Source: Yoonia sp035117555 (GTDB lineage: Bacteria; Pseudomonadota; Alphaproteobacteria; Rhodobacterales; Rhodobacteraceae). From it: a stretch of DNA of 64,000 nucleotides. A program made the translations under genes and the position numbers. The notes under the pieces are model-generated. The model made no database searches. It saw only the letters and a list, made by a program, of their open reading frames with translations, and was not told the origin of the DNA. Of this stretch, positions 26,464 to 35,995 are shown in pieces; position 1 is the first letter of the stretch; each line of letters begins with the position of its first letter. The stretch lies in NCBI RefSeq assembly GCF_035117555.1, contig NZ_JAYKPK010000008.1, positions 1-64,000 of the forward strand. The letters are read 5' to 3'.

Positions 26464-26495
26464 GGCCCCCGATGACAATCAGGTCATTGGGGGCC
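26464..26495. terminator. Bidirectional terminator-like hairpin
   Basis: A 13-bp stem with one G-U pair (26464-26476 with 26483-26495) encloses a 6-nt loop between two convergent genes. No T-run follows on the plus strand, so termination may be partial. Confidence 0.6.
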
Positions 26496-26562
26496 GGCTG
26501 GCCTCAGATAAAGCGCCACAAAAACCGTCAGCCGATCTTGGGAACCAGTCCGGCGCTCAATT

Positions 26563-27360
26563 TTACAATCCCTCGGTCTCGATATTCATCTCAGCGCCGC
26601 AATGTTTGCAGTGGATCGCATCGATATCGTGCAACAGCAGGCCGCAATTCTTGCATTTCTCGCGCACCTTGGTCGGCTGGAACACCGATTGCAGCAGGTG
26701 CAGGAACAAGCCCACCCCGACGATCAGGATCGCAATCGACAGCCACCGTCCCGATGTGCCGACCAGAACGATATCGCCAAAACCTGTCGTCGTCAGCGCG
26801 GCCATGGTGAAGTAAAGCGCATCGACCCATGTCGTGATATCGGGATTGATCAGCCGCTGTGACGCATGCACGACGCTCGACACGATAAAGATAAACACCG
26901 TCAGATTGACGCTGCGTTGAATGACCTCTTCATTGCGGCGGAAAAACCGGCTGTCGTCGCGCAATTCCTGCAAAACGCGATAGGACCGCACGACCCGCAA
27001 GGCGCGCAGCACCCGAAAGAACGCGAAATCGCCAAACAGCAGCGGCGCCAGCAGGCTAAGGATCACGACAATGTCGGCCCAGTTCAACGGCGTGCGCAGG
27101 ATGAAATCGCGGGCATTGGGCGCGATCAACCAGCGCGCGACAAGATCGGCCAGCACGATCAATGCCAGCAGCAGATCAAGCACCGGAACGTCATTTTCGA
27201 TCCCGAAGACGCTGGTCACGACATAGCTACCAATGATCGCCAGATCAAAGACCAAAAGCGCCAGCCGGAACCGCAGGCTCGTCTCTGTGCGCCCGTGATA
27301 CAGCCTGTGCAGCTTCTCGCGCAGTGGCGCAAGGCGACCGTCGAATCGTTGTTTTGCCAT
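26563..27360 (-). CDS. Voltage-gated potassium channel-like protein with C-terminal zinc ribbon
   Basis: A 265-residue membrane protein of the 6-TM ion-channel family. Helices S1-S4 lie in the first half; the S4 segment has regularly spaced arginines (RVLRALRVVRSYRVL). The pore helix and filter read TMAALTTTGFGDIVLVG, close to the canonical potassium filter. After the last helix comes a short zinc ribbon with CKNCG and CKHCG, which is unusual for such channels. ATG 27360 is preferred over an in-frame GTG at 27381, because GGCGGGAA lies upstream at a suitable distance. Confidence 0.82.
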   Translation of the reverse strand: MAKQRFDGRLAPLREKLHRLYHGRTETSLRFRLALLVFDLAIIGSYVVTSVFGIENDVPVLDLLLALIVLADLVARWLIAPNARDFILRTPLNWADIVVILSLLAPLLFGDFAFFRVLRALRVVRSYRVLQELRDDSRFFRRNEEVIQRSVNLTVFIFIVSSVVHASQRLINPDITTWVDALYFTMAALTTTGFGDIVLVGTSGRWLSIAILIVGVGLFLHLLQSVFQPTKVREKCKNCGLLLHDIDAIHCKHCGAEMNIETEGL

Positions 27361-27530
27361 CCGATTGTTCCCGCCTTGCACGGCTTTACACGGCCGTTAC
27401 GTGGTAAGTTATAATAGAATAAGGGCTTTTATTGCGTAGTTCAATTGAAAGCCTGCCCCCGATAGGCTAGGGGCGACACCTCATCTGCTGTGGCCACCGT
27501 TTGGCGGATACAAAAAAAGAAAGGGACGTT

Positions 27531-29186
27531 ATGACCGATCACACCGATCCTGGCGAAGAACTGCCGGACATCGACGCGCTACCCGAACCCGAAGGCGATA
27601 CTGAAATTATCGAGACCGATTATGACATCGGGCAGGATAATTTCAGTGGTGCCGTCGCGCTGGAACTGGACCTGCACAAGATCGTGTTTTCGGTCTCGGC
27701 CATTTCCATCATGGTTTTCACCTTCCTCACACTCGCCTTTCAAAATCAGGCAGAGCCGCTGTTCGTCGGTCTGCGCGACTGGCTGACCGGCAATCTGGAT
27801 TGGTTCTTCCTCAGCGCGGGCAATATCTTTGTGCTGGTCTGTCTGGGGCTGATCGTCTCGCCTTTGGGCCGCGTGCGCCTTGGCGGGCCGGATGCGACGC
27901 CGGATTACGGCTATGTCGGCTGGTTCTCGATGCTCTTTGCGGCAGGCATGGGCATCGGGTTGATGTTCTTTGGTGTCTCTGAACCGATGGGTCATTTCGA
28001 TGCCGCCCTTGGCGGGGTCATCATCGGCGAAGACGGGCTGCGCACCGATTGGGCACCGCTGGGCGGGGCCGAGGGCAATGTCGCAGAAGCCAGCCGTCTG
28101 GGCATGGCTGCCACGATTTTCCACTGGGGTCTGCATCCTTGGGCGATCTATGCGGTGGTCGCCTTGGCGCTGGCGCTGTTCAGCTATAACAAAGGCCTGC
28201 CGCTGACGCTGCGGTCCTGTTTCTACCCGATCTTTGGCGAAAAGGTCTGGGGCTGGCCGGGTCACGTGATCGATATCCTTGCCGTGCTTGCCACCGTCTT
28301 TGGTCTGGCGACATCTCTGGGCATCGGTGCGCAGCAAGCCTCTGCCGGTCTGAACTTCCTGTTCGGTCTGGGCACCGGCAATTCGATGCTGATCCTGCTG
28401 ATCATCGTGATCACGCTGATCGCCATCGGGTCGATTGTGCGTGGTCTGGATGGCGGCGTCAAAGTCCTGTCCGAGGTCAACATGGGCCTCGCGATCCTGC
28501 TGTTGTTGTTCATCATCATCGCCGGGCCGACTGTGGCGATCCTGACCGGGTTCTTCGACAATCTGTTGGCCTACGGGCAATATCTGCCTGCGCTGTCGAT
28601 GCCATTTGGTCGCGAAGATGCGAACTTTTCCCAAGGCTGGACCGCGTTCTATTGGGCCTGGTGGATCAGCTGGTCACCTTTCGTGGGCATGTTTATCGCC
28701 CGCGTCAGCCGTGGCCGGACGGTGCGGGAATTCCTGATCGGCGTGCTGATCGTGCCGACGCTGTTGTCCGTGCTGTGGATGACTGCGCTGGGTGGCACCG
28801 CCATCGGGCAGGTGGTCAATGACGGCTTTACCGCCGTGCAGGATGCCGCACTGGAGCTGAAGCTGTTCGAAATGCTGACGCAATTGCCGCTGACGGCGAT
28901 CACATCATTCATCGGGATTATCCTTGTCGTGGTGTTCTTTGTGACCTCGTCGGATTCCGGCAGCCTTGTGATCGACACGATCGCAGCGGGCGGCAAGACG
29001 AATGCGCCAGTGATCCAGCGCGTGTTCTGGGCGAGCTTTGAAGGGGCGGTCGCCGTGGCCCTGCTTTTGGGCGGCGGTCTGGCGGCGTTGCAGGCAATGG
29101 CCGTGTCGGCGGGTCTGCCGTTCACCTTCGTGCTGCTGGCCGCCTGCTATGCGGTTGTGCGCGGGTTGATGAACGAACCGCGCTAG
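27531..29186 (+). CDS. BCCT-family betaine/choline-type transporter
   Basis: A 551-residue secondary carrier with about 12 membrane helices after an acidic N-terminal tail of about 50 residues. Family marks include GIGLMFFGVSEPMGHF and the tryptophan-rich signature YWAWWISWSPFVGMFIARVSRG. Such carriers import glycine betaine, choline, carnitine or DMSP, driven by Na+ or H+. The start ATG 27531 follows GAAAGGGA. It is a single gene with a strong terminator behind it. The substrate cannot be fixed; osmoprotectants or DMSP are likely in a marine bacterium. Confidence 0.9.
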   Translation: MTDHTDPGEELPDIDALPEPEGDTEIIETDYDIGQDNFSGAVALELDLHKIVFSVSAISIMVFTFLTLAFQNQAEPLFVGLRDWLTGNLDWFFLSAGNIFVLVCLGLIVSPLGRVRLGGPDATPDYGYVGWFSMLFAAGMGIGLMFFGVSEPMGHFDAALGGVIIGEDGLRTDWAPLGGAEGNVAEASRLGMAATIFHWGLHPWAIYAVVALALALFSYNKGLPLTLRSCFYPIFGEKVWGWPGHVIDILAVLATVFGLATSLGIGAQQASAGLNFLFGLGTGNSMLILLIIVITLIAIGSIVRGLDGGVKVLSEVNMGLAILLLLFIIIAGPTVAILTGFFDNLLAYGQYLPALSMPFGREDANFSQGWTAFYWAWWISWSPFVGMFIARVSRGRTVREFLIGVLIVPTLLSVLWMTALGGTAIGQVVNDGFTAVQDAALELKLFEMLTQLPLTAITSFIGIILVVVFFVTSSDSGSLVIDTIAAGGKTNAPVIQRVFWASFEGAVAVALLLGGGLAALQAMAVSAGLPFTFVLLAACYAVVRGLMNEPR

Positions 29187-29212
29187 GGGGTCAGCCTTTG
29201 AAAGTTGTGACA

Positions 29213-29243
29213 GGGCCGGAGATGATCCGGCCCTTTCGCTTTT
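29213..29243 (+). terminator. Intrinsic terminator after the BCCT gene
   Basis: GGGCCGG (29213-29219) pairs with CCGGCCC (29227-29233) around a 7-nt loop, followed by tttcgctttt. This is a classical rho-independent terminator. Confidence 0.88.
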
Positions 29244-29294
29244 GCAGCAGCGGGCTTAGGTATGGCCCCAGATCATTGCGAAAAAAGGGACATC

Positions 29295-30671
29295 ATGCTG
29301 GGCATTCTGGTGATCACCGCCGCCTTGATCGCGCTGATCGTGCTGGCCTATCGCGGGATCAGCCTGCTGTTGCTCGCCCCGGCAATGGCGATGCTGGCGG
29401 TGCTGTTGGCCGAAGGCGGGCCGCTGCTGGCCAGCTATACCCAGATTTTCATGCAGGCGACGGGTGGGTTTATCATCCAGTATTTCCCGTTGTTCCTGCT
29501 GGGCGCAGTCTTTGGCAAGCTGATGGATGCCTCTGGCTCGGCCCGCGTGCTGGCCGATGGGATCATCCAACAGCTTGGCCCGCAACGCGCGGTGCTGGCG
29601 GTGGTGCTGTCCTGTGCCGTGATGACCTATGGCGGCGTGTCGCTGTTTGTCGTGGCTTTCGCGGTCTGGCCCATCGCTGCGGCCCTATTTCGCGAAGCCG
29701 ACCTGCCCAAGGTCCTGATCCCCGCGTCAATCGCACTGGGGGCTTTCACATTTACCATGACAGCCTTGCCCGGCACGCCCGCGATCCAGAATGCAATCCC
29801 GATGCCCTATTTCGGCACCACGCCGTTTGCCGCCCCGGGTCTTGGTCTGATCTCGGCGGCGATCATGCTGATCTTTGGCTGGCTCTGGCTGGAACATCGC
29901 GCCCGGGTGCTGGGGCCAGGCTATGGTGCGCCGGCAGAGCAGGGCAGTGATGCCTTGCAGGATGCCCCCGGCCTGATCGTCGCGGCTTTGCCTTTGGTCA
30001 TGGTTCTGGTGCTGAACCTTGTTTTCACTTTTGTTGTCATCCCGCAGATGGACACCAGCTATCTGGCAGATCCATCCTTTGGCAGCACCACTGTCGATGC
30101 CTTGCGCGGCATCTGGTCGATCATCGCGGCGCTGACCTTGGCCTGCATTGCCTTGGTCGCGATGAACTGGGGCAGGCTTGCGCCGCGACTGGGCAAGACG
30201 CTGGACACCGGCGCACAGGATGCTTTGCAACCGATCTTCAACACCGCATCTTTGGTCGGGTTCGGCGCTGTCATTGCGTCGCTCGGCGCTTTCGGGCTGA
30301 TCCGCGACTGGGTGGTCACCGTAGGTGGCGATAACCCGCTGATCTCACTGGCCATCGGGACCAGCCTGCTGGCGGGTATGACCGGATCAGCATCCGGCGG
30401 CATGTCGATTGCCCTTGCCACATTGGGCGATACTTATCTGCAATTGGGCAATGCCGCAGGCATTTCGCCTGACCTGCTGCACCGGGTGACGGTTGTGGCC
30501 ACCGGCGGGCTTGACGCCTTGCCGCATAATGGTGCGGTCATCACCTTGCTGACCATTTGCGGTCTGACCCATCGCGAGGCATATAAAGACATCGCGGTCA
30601 CAGCCGTTGTGATTCCGGTTATAGCACTGATCGTGCTGGTGGCGCTGGGCACGGTCTTTGGCAGCTTCTGA
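29295..30671 (+). CDS. GntP-family permease
   Basis: A 458-residue multi-helix carrier of the gluconate/proton symporter family. The N-terminal hydrophobic segment begins MLGILVITAALIALIVLAYRG. The family-type loop TALPGTPAIQNAIPMPYFGTTPFAAPGLG is present in the middle, and SASGGMSIALATLG and GGLDALPHNGAVITLL occur near the end. The latter two resemble GntP members that carry hydroxy acids such as 3-hydroxybutyrate or glycerate. AAAAAGGGA before ATG 29295 supports the start. An SLC13-type carrier follows after 21 nt. Confidence 0.85.
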   Translation: MLGILVITAALIALIVLAYRGISLLLLAPAMAMLAVLLAEGGPLLASYTQIFMQATGGFIIQYFPLFLLGAVFGKLMDASGSARVLADGIIQQLGPQRAVLAVVLSCAVMTYGGVSLFVVAFAVWPIAAALFREADLPKVLIPASIALGAFTFTMTALPGTPAIQNAIPMPYFGTTPFAAPGLGLISAAIMLIFGWLWLEHRARVLGPGYGAPAEQGSDALQDAPGLIVAALPLVMVLVLNLVFTFVVIPQMDTSYLADPSFGSTTVDALRGIWSIIAALTLACIALVAMNWGRLAPRLGKTLDTGAQDALQPIFNTASLVGFGAVIASLGAFGLIRDWVVTVGGDNPLISLAIGTSLLAGMTGSASGGMSIALATLGDTYLQLGNAAGISPDLLHRVTVVATGGLDALPHNGAVITLLTICGLTHREAYKDIAVTAVVIPVIALIVLVALGTVFGSF

Positions 30672-30692
30672 ACATTTTTGAAAGTCGCCACC

Positions 30693-32516
30693 ATGACCAC
30701 CCCACAGATGCTGATCTTTGCCATTCTGGCCGCTACCATGGCGCTGTTTCTCTGGGGACGGTTCCGGCACGATATCGTCGCACTTTTGGCGCTGATGGCC
30801 AGCACCGTCGCCGGGCTGATCAGTTCAGAAGAGGCTTTTGCCGGTTTCGGCCATCCCGCAGTGATCACGGTCGCCTGTGTGCTGGTGCTGAGCCAGGGGT
30901 TGCAGAACACCGGTGCGGTGGATTGGCTGGCGCGCAATATCCTGCCGCGCAATGCCGGGCGGGTGACCAGCCTTGGCGCTTTGATGGGGCTGGGCGCGCT
31001 TTTGTCAGGGTTCATGAACAATGTCGGTGCCATGGCTCTGCTGATGCCGGTCGCCGTGCAATTATCCGGGCGGCTGGATCTGACGCCGGGACAGGTGCTG
31101 ATGCCTTTGGCCTTTGGGACGATCCTTGGCGGCATGACCACGCTGATCGGCACACCGCCCAACCTGATTGTTTCGGGCTTCCGGGCCGAGGCTGGTCTGG
31201 GGCAATTCCAGATGTTCGATTTCGCCCCTGTCGGCGTGGCTGTCGCGCTTGCCGGTGTGGCCTTTGTCGCGCTGTTCGGCTGGCGTTTGGTCCCAGCGCG
31301 CAAATCCAGCAGCGAGGGCGATTTCGCCACCGGGGCCTATCTGACCGAGGTCCGGGTGCCGGAAGAAAGCAAGGCCAATGGCATGACCCTGCGCGCGTTC
31401 GAGCGTGAAATCGAGAGCAGCGACGCCCAGATCATCGGCATGGTGCGCAACGAGGTGCGGATGACCGCCCCGCATGGCGGCAGGCGCATCCGTGGCGGCG
31501 ATATTCTGGTGCTGGAAGCCGAAGTCGATGCGCTGGCAGAGGCTTTGTCGGTCTTTGGCATCAAGCTGGAGGAAGAAGGCTCCTCCAAAGCTGATGAGGA
31601 AAAACCCGCCAAGCCCGCCAAGACCGACGATGCTGAGGATGACAAACCCAAGCGCGAGGATGATATCGTGCTGCGCGAACTCGCCGTGCTGCCGGGGTCC
31701 ACAATCGTGGGCCGCTCTGCCAGCGACCTGCGGTTGCGCACGCGCTACGGCTTGAACCTGCTGGCCGTCTCGCGCCAAGGGCACAGGCCGCGCACCCGCT
31801 TGCGCACGTTAAGCCTGAAATCGGGTGATCTGCTGCTGATGCAGGGCCCGGCAGAGGTGATGGGCGATTTCATTTCCGACAGCGGTTGCGTGCCTTTGGG
31901 CGAACGCGAATTGCGCATCCCTGACAAACGGATGGCGCTGATCGCAGGGGCCATCATGCTGATCTCGGTTGGGATCGTCACTGTGGGTCTGTTGCCTGCG
32001 GCGTCAGCCTTTACCATCGGGGTGATTGCCACAATGCTGTTCCGCACCGTGCCGCCACGGTCGATCTATACCGCGATTGACTGGCCGGTGATCGTGCTGC
32101 TGGCCGCGCTGATCCCGGTCGCTGGGGCCTTGCAGACCACCGGTGCCGCCGATGTGCTGGCGCAGTTTCTCGTCGATAAGGTTGCGCAGGGCAATCCAAT
32201 CGCCGCTTTGGCTGTCGTGCTGATCACCACGATGTTTTTGTCCGATGTGATGAACAATGCCGCGACGGCTGCAGTGCTGTGCCCTATCGCCATTGGCATC
32301 GCAGCATCACTGGGTGTCAGCCCTGACAGTTTCCTGATGGCCGTGGCCATCGGCGCGTCCTGCGCGTTTCTGACCCCCATCGGGCATCAGAACAACACGC
32401 TGATCCTTGGCCCCGGTGGCTTTGGCTTTGGCGATTACTGGAAACTCGGCCTGCCGTTGGAAGCTATCGTCGTCGTGGTCGCCATGCCGCTTTTGCTGAT
32501 CATTTGGCCTCTGTGA
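30693..32516 (+). CDS. SLC13-family permease with two RCK_C (TrkA-C) domains
   Basis: A 607-residue ion-transporter-superfamily carrier. Membrane segments occupy about 1-205 and 415-607, with matching hairpin motifs (FMNNVGAMALLMP and LSDVMNNAATAAVL) and GTPPNLIVSGF. The cytoplasmic middle carries two RCK_C domains (about 210-290 and 320-400), joined by a highly charged linker rich in Lys, Asp and Glu. RCK_C domains usually bind small ligands and gate transport. Substrates in the family include sulfate, dicarboxylates and other anions. The start could also be a TTG 15 nt upstream. Its 3' end overlaps the convergent antiporter gene by 17 nt. Confidence 0.86.
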   Translation: MTTPQMLIFAILAATMALFLWGRFRHDIVALLALMASTVAGLISSEEAFAGFGHPAVITVACVLVLSQGLQNTGAVDWLARNILPRNAGRVTSLGALMGLGALLSGFMNNVGAMALLMPVAVQLSGRLDLTPGQVLMPLAFGTILGGMTTLIGTPPNLIVSGFRAEAGLGQFQMFDFAPVGVAVALAGVAFVALFGWRLVPARKSSSEGDFATGAYLTEVRVPEESKANGMTLRAFEREIESSDAQIIGMVRNEVRMTAPHGGRRIRGGDILVLEAEVDALAEALSVFGIKLEEEGSSKADEEKPAKPAKTDDAEDDKPKREDDIVLRELAVLPGSTIVGRSASDLRLRTRYGLNLLAVSRQGHRPRTRLRTLSLKSGDLLLMQGPAEVMGDFISDSGCVPLGERELRIPDKRMALIAGAIMLISVGIVTVGLLPAASAFTIGVIATMLFRTVPPRSIYTAIDWPVIVLLAALIPVAGALQTTGAADVLAQFLVDKVAQGNPIAALAVVLITTMFLSDVMNNAATAAVLCPIAIGIAASLGVSPDSFLMAVAIGASCAFLTPIGHQNNTLILGPGGFGFGDYWKLGLPLEAIVVVVAMPLLLIIWPL

Positions 32517-35013
32517 TATCCGCCATCAGCCGGTCAGGCGCGATGCCGCGCTTTTCAGCGCTGGCGCGCACTGCCTGTTGCAAGGCTTCGCTGCGTTCCA
32601 GTAAGCGGCGGAACCGGTCTTCATCCAGGATCAGCAGGGTCGAAGGCGCAATCGCGCGCACCAGCGCCCGGCGCGGGCGTTGCATCAGGATCGCCATCTG
32701 GCCGAACATTTCGCCGGGGCCAAGCCGCCAGGTCTGACCCGCGACCTGCAATTCCACAGCGCCGGAGGCGATGAAAAACACGCTTTTCGCGGCATTATCC
32801 TTGCGCACCAGAACCTCATCGGCATTGGCATAGCGGGTCTGGAACGCGCGCCCCAATTGTTTCAGCGTCGCATCGTCAAGATCAGCAAACAGCGGCAATT
32901 GCCGGACCAGATCGGCGCGTTGCGGCGCGATATCCAGCGGCGGGCGTTCTTCGGCAGCGGCCCGGCGTGCGGCGAGTTCCTGTGACAGGTTCGTGTAAAC
33001 CTCGGTGCCGATCAGCCCATCGTCGCGCATCGTCGCATATTCGCGTTCTTCCAGCCGCAGCGTCGTGCGCCGGATGAAACGGCGCTCCAACTCTTCGGCA
33101 TAGCCCGGATATTGCAGGCGCAACCCTTCAAGGGCTGTTTCCACTGCCTCGGTCCGGCGGGTCAGCAATTCCTGCAACAGATCCGCGACACGGCGGCCAT
33201 GAATCCGCCGGATGCGCCCGTCGATAAAGGAATTCACATCGCGCAGGATCAACCGTTGCGACAGCAGGAATTCAAACCGATCCGCCGTGATCCGCGCCAA
33301 AGGCACCGACAGTTTTAACCGGTTGTGCAGGAACACCGCCAGCCGGAACGTCCGGTCATAGGTCACCGACCGTTTCGCCGCGCGCTGATAGCCGCTGCGC
33401 CCGCCGGTCCGCGCGCCTTCGATCAGCCGTTCGGAATCGGCCAGCACCTGTTCGGCCATTCGCGATGAAATCGTGCGTTCGCGCACCCGTTCCAGAATCG
33501 TGTCGCGTTCATGGCCCGCCAGCGCGATCAGCCCCAGGGTGATCCGGTCACGGTCCAGAATATTGGCGCTTTCTTCGGCATCCTTGACCGCCCCGTCCAG
33601 CCTGTCACCAAAGCGTTTCGCCTCGGACCGGATAATCTCGCGGCTGAGCTCGTAATTTTCCGTCGTGCGCGCGACATCCTCGCGCACGGTCTGCAAGGCC
33701 ACGGCGACAACCTGCCGCGACAAGGCCTCATCAATCGGGGACAGCCGGTCAAGGCCCAGCCGCGCGATCACCCAGCGCAGGCTCGACCCCTGCACGATCA
33801 GCGTGAACAAGGTGAAACCGGTGGCAAGAATACCCACCACGCGCTTGACCTCGACCGGCACCCGCACGCTTTCGGTCACCGCCAGCGCCAGCGCCAATGT
33901 AACCGCACCGCGCAGCCCGCCCCACAGGATCGCCACCCGGTAAGGCCGGTCTACTGCGGGCGAGGCGCGCAGCAAGGTCAGCAACGGCAGCAGGCCGAAC
34001 AGCACCAAAACCCGCGCCGCAATCGCAGCGCCGATCACCACGGCGATCAGGGCGAAATCGGTGAAACGCACATCCTCCAACAGCCTTGGGATGAACAGCG
34101 CAGCCAGAATAAAGATCAGCGCGCCCGCCCAATGCGACAACAGGTCCCACACCTCGCGCAGGTTGGTCCAGGCTTGTGGTGGCAACCGGCCCGGCCCGGT
34201 CAGGTTCAGCGTCAGCCCGGCGGCAACAACGGCGATCACACCCGATGCGCCGATGATCTGTTCCGCCCCGATATAGGCCAAATAAGGCAGCGCGACCGAG
34301 ATCGAGATTTGCGCCAGTTCAAACCGCGTGAACAGTGCCATCAGCCAGACCGCCACCCGTGCGGCCAGCCAGCCGGTGATAGCGCCGCCAAGGATCAGCA
34401 TCGGGAACCGGCCCAGCGCATTGCCCAGTTCGGGGTCCGGCACGCCCAGCATGACAAAACCCATGAACAGCCCGAACAGCGCAATCGCAGCGGCGTCATT
34501 CAACAGGCTTTCGCCCTCAATGATCCGCGCCAGCCGCTGCGGGGCAGAGATAGATCGAAAGATCGACACAACAGCAGACGGATCAGTCGTCGACACGATT
34601 GCCCCCACCAGCAGACAGGCGGCCAAGGGCAGGGTGCTGACCCATGACAAGGCATAGCCGATGCTGAACGTCGCTACGACCACCGCGACAACGGCCAGCA
34701 CAAGGATCGGCACCCAATCATCCAGCATCCGCCGCAGGTTCATCCCCAAGGTCGCCTGAAACAGCAAGGTCGGCAGAAACACGTAAAGGAACACATTGGA
34801 CCGGATCGGCAGGCCCAGAATAGCCTCTGCCACCGGGTTCAGCGCATCAGTCAGATCGGTGCGCAGAAAAAACAGCGCGCCGGTCGCAATCGCGATCCCC
34901 AGCACCGCCAAAATCACGCTGAACGGGACTTTCAGACGGTCGGCAACAGGCTCTGCAATGCCGATGACAAGAAAAAGTGACGCAATGATTGTCGTGATCA
35001 GAATGATGTCCAT
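32500..35013 (-). CDS. CPA1-type Na+/H+ antiporter with C-terminal cyclic-nucleotide-binding domain
   Basis: An 837-residue protein. Residues 1-about 420 form the CPA1 (NhaP-like) antiporter core, with STTDPSAVVSIF and GESLLNDAAAIALFG containing the ion-binding aspartates. Residues about 430-680 are a long cytoplasmic helical region rich in Arg and Glu. Residues about 690-815 form a cNMP-binding domain (LPLFADLDDATLKQL, then PGEMFGQMAIL and PRRALVRA). In that domain the usual FGE glutamate is Gln, so nucleotide binding may be altered. It probably exports Na+ and controls pH. Confidence 0.88.
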   Translation of the reverse strand: MDIILITTIIASLFLVIGIAEPVADRLKVPFSVILAVLGIAIATGALFFLRTDLTDALNPVAEAILGLPIRSNVFLYVFLPTLLFQATLGMNLRRMLDDWVPILVLAVVAVVVATFSIGYALSWVSTLPLAACLLVGAIVSTTDPSAVVSIFRSISAPQRLARIIEGESLLNDAAAIALFGLFMGFVMLGVPDPELGNALGRFPMLILGGAITGWLAARVAVWLMALFTRFELAQISISVALPYLAYIGAEQIIGASGVIAVVAAGLTLNLTGPGRLPPQAWTNLREVWDLLSHWAGALIFILAALFIPRLLEDVRFTDFALIAVVIGAAIAARVLVLFGLLPLLTLLRASPAVDRPYRVAILWGGLRGAVTLALALAVTESVRVPVEVKRVVGILATGFTLFTLIVQGSSLRWVIARLGLDRLSPIDEALSRQVVAVALQTVREDVARTTENYELSREIIRSEAKRFGDRLDGAVKDAEESANILDRDRITLGLIALAGHERDTILERVRERTISSRMAEQVLADSERLIEGARTGGRSGYQRAAKRSVTYDRTFRLAVFLHNRLKLSVPLARITADRFEFLLSQRLILRDVNSFIDGRIRRIHGRRVADLLQELLTRRTEAVETALEGLRLQYPGYAEELERRFIRRTTLRLEEREYATMRDDGLIGTEVYTNLSQELAARRAAAEERPPLDIAPQRADLVRQLPLFADLDDATLKQLGRAFQTRYANADEVLVRKDNAAKSVFFIASGAVELQVAGQTWRLGPGEMFGQMAILMQRPRRALVRAIAPSTLLILDEDRFRRLLERSEALQQAVRASAEKRGIAPDRLMADITEAK

Positions 35014-35084
35014 GCACTTGAAATATCACATGGATCAGGGAATGCATTTGCAAAGCACCGCGATCAGATGCGCAAAACGGCAAA

Positions 35085-35294
35085 TTATTTGTAAATCGCG
35101 CGCCTGTCGCCGAATTGCCGCACACGTTTGCGCCAGGCCCGATAGCTGCGGGTGGCCAGTTCGCGGCGCATCAGTGTTTTCACCTCATCGGGCGACAAAC
35201 CATGCAGGTCGCGGATCTGGGCGAAACTGGTGTGATCGGACAAGGCCATCTCGATAATCTCGCTGATCGTCGCCGGGTCAAGGCTCTTTGTCAC
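35085..35294 (-). CDS. DUF2805 (TIGR03643) small protein
   Basis: A 69-residue basic protein: an N-terminal helical half with EIIEMALSDHTSFAQIRDLHGLS (written in parts: EIIEMALSD, FAQIRDLHGL), then EVKTLMRRELATRSYRAWRKRV. This is the DUF2805 pattern, a helix-turn-helix-like unit often found beside photolyase/cryptochrome genes. It overlaps the methyltransferase stop by ATGA (35291-35294) and is the last gene of the minus-strand run that contains the cryptochrome-like gene. It may bind DNA or RNA; its function is not established. Confidence 0.85.
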   Translation of the reverse strand: MTKSLDPATISEIIEMALSDHTSFAQIRDLHGLSPDEVKTLMRRELATRSYRAWRKRVRQFGDRRAIYK

Positions 35295-35995
35295 GCGCCC
35301 TCCGCCTTGCGGGCATGGCCCATGTAAAGCACCGCCGTCAGCGGCAAAGGTCCAAAGGTCAGATCAAACCGCCGGTTGATCCCACGCGGCCCAAGTCCCG
35401 TAAACCGCCCCGGCTCCAGCCCCGCCACCTGCATCGCCGCGCGCAATTCGCGTGGCTTGATGAACATCGCCGGATCATGCGTGCCGCGCGGCAAAAGCCG
35501 CAGGATATCCTCGGCCACGGTAATCGTCGCCAGCCGGGCAATCGGATTGCGGTTGATCGTGTCGAACAGGAACAATCCGCCCGGGCGCAGACAGCGCCCG
35601 ACCTCGGCCAGCACCTTGCCCAGATCGGCGACATGCTCCAGCACATCGACGCAGACCACCGCATCGAAACTGGCATCTTCATAGGGCAAAGCCTCGCCCA
35701 CGCCGGTATCATAGCCAATGCGCAGCCCTTCCGCCTTGGCATGACGGCGGGCGGCGTCAATCGCATCGGCGGCTGGGTCAATCCCGGTGACATTGGCCCC
35801 GCGTTGCGCCAGCGCCTCGGCCATGAAACCACCCGCGCAACCCAGATCCAGCACATCCTTGCCGCGCCAGTCGATCAGCCGGTCGAAATGCTTCAACCTG
35901 CCGGGCACAAGGTTCTTCAACGTCCGCACCCAGCGGATATCATCCGACCACCATTTGTCCGCAAAGGTGTCATAGATCGTCAGATCATTGCGCAT
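35291..35995 (-). CDS. UbiG-like class I SAM-dependent methyltransferase
   Basis: A 234-residue methyltransferase. Motif I VLDLGCAGGFMAEAL, the following VTGIDP and the post-motif VDVLEHV match UbiG. The most specific part is NRNPIARLATITVAEDIL followed by LPRGTHDPAMFIKPREL, which is characteristic of UbiG (ubiquinone O-methylation). ATG 35995 is chosen because the upstream part of the frame overlaps the oxidoreductase gene. The context (cryptochrome-like, renalase-like and ABC1 kinase genes) suggests either true ubiquinone O-methyltransferase or a paralogue with another aromatic substrate. Confidence 0.8.
   Translation of the reverse strand: MRNDLTIYDTFADKWWSDDIRWVRTLKNLVPGRLKHFDRLIDWRGKDVLDLGCAGGFMAEALAQRGANVTGIDPAADAIDAARRHAKAEGLRIGYDTGVGEALPYEDASFDAVVCVDVLEHVADLGKVLAEVGRCLRPGGLFLFDTINRNPIARLATITVAEDILRLLPRGTHDPAMFIKPRELRAAMQVAGLEPGRFTGLGPRGINRRFDLTFGPLPLTAVLYMGHARKAEGA

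Noticed and set aside
27579..28634. Long minus-strand open frame opposite the BCCT gene
   Set aside because: It has no motif, and its composition is that of an antisense shadow of a membrane protein.
33511..34647. Long plus-strand open frame opposite the antiporter gene
   Set aside because: The translation is low-complexity Arg/Gln/His-rich sequence typical of antisense shadows; the antiporter on the other strand is clear.
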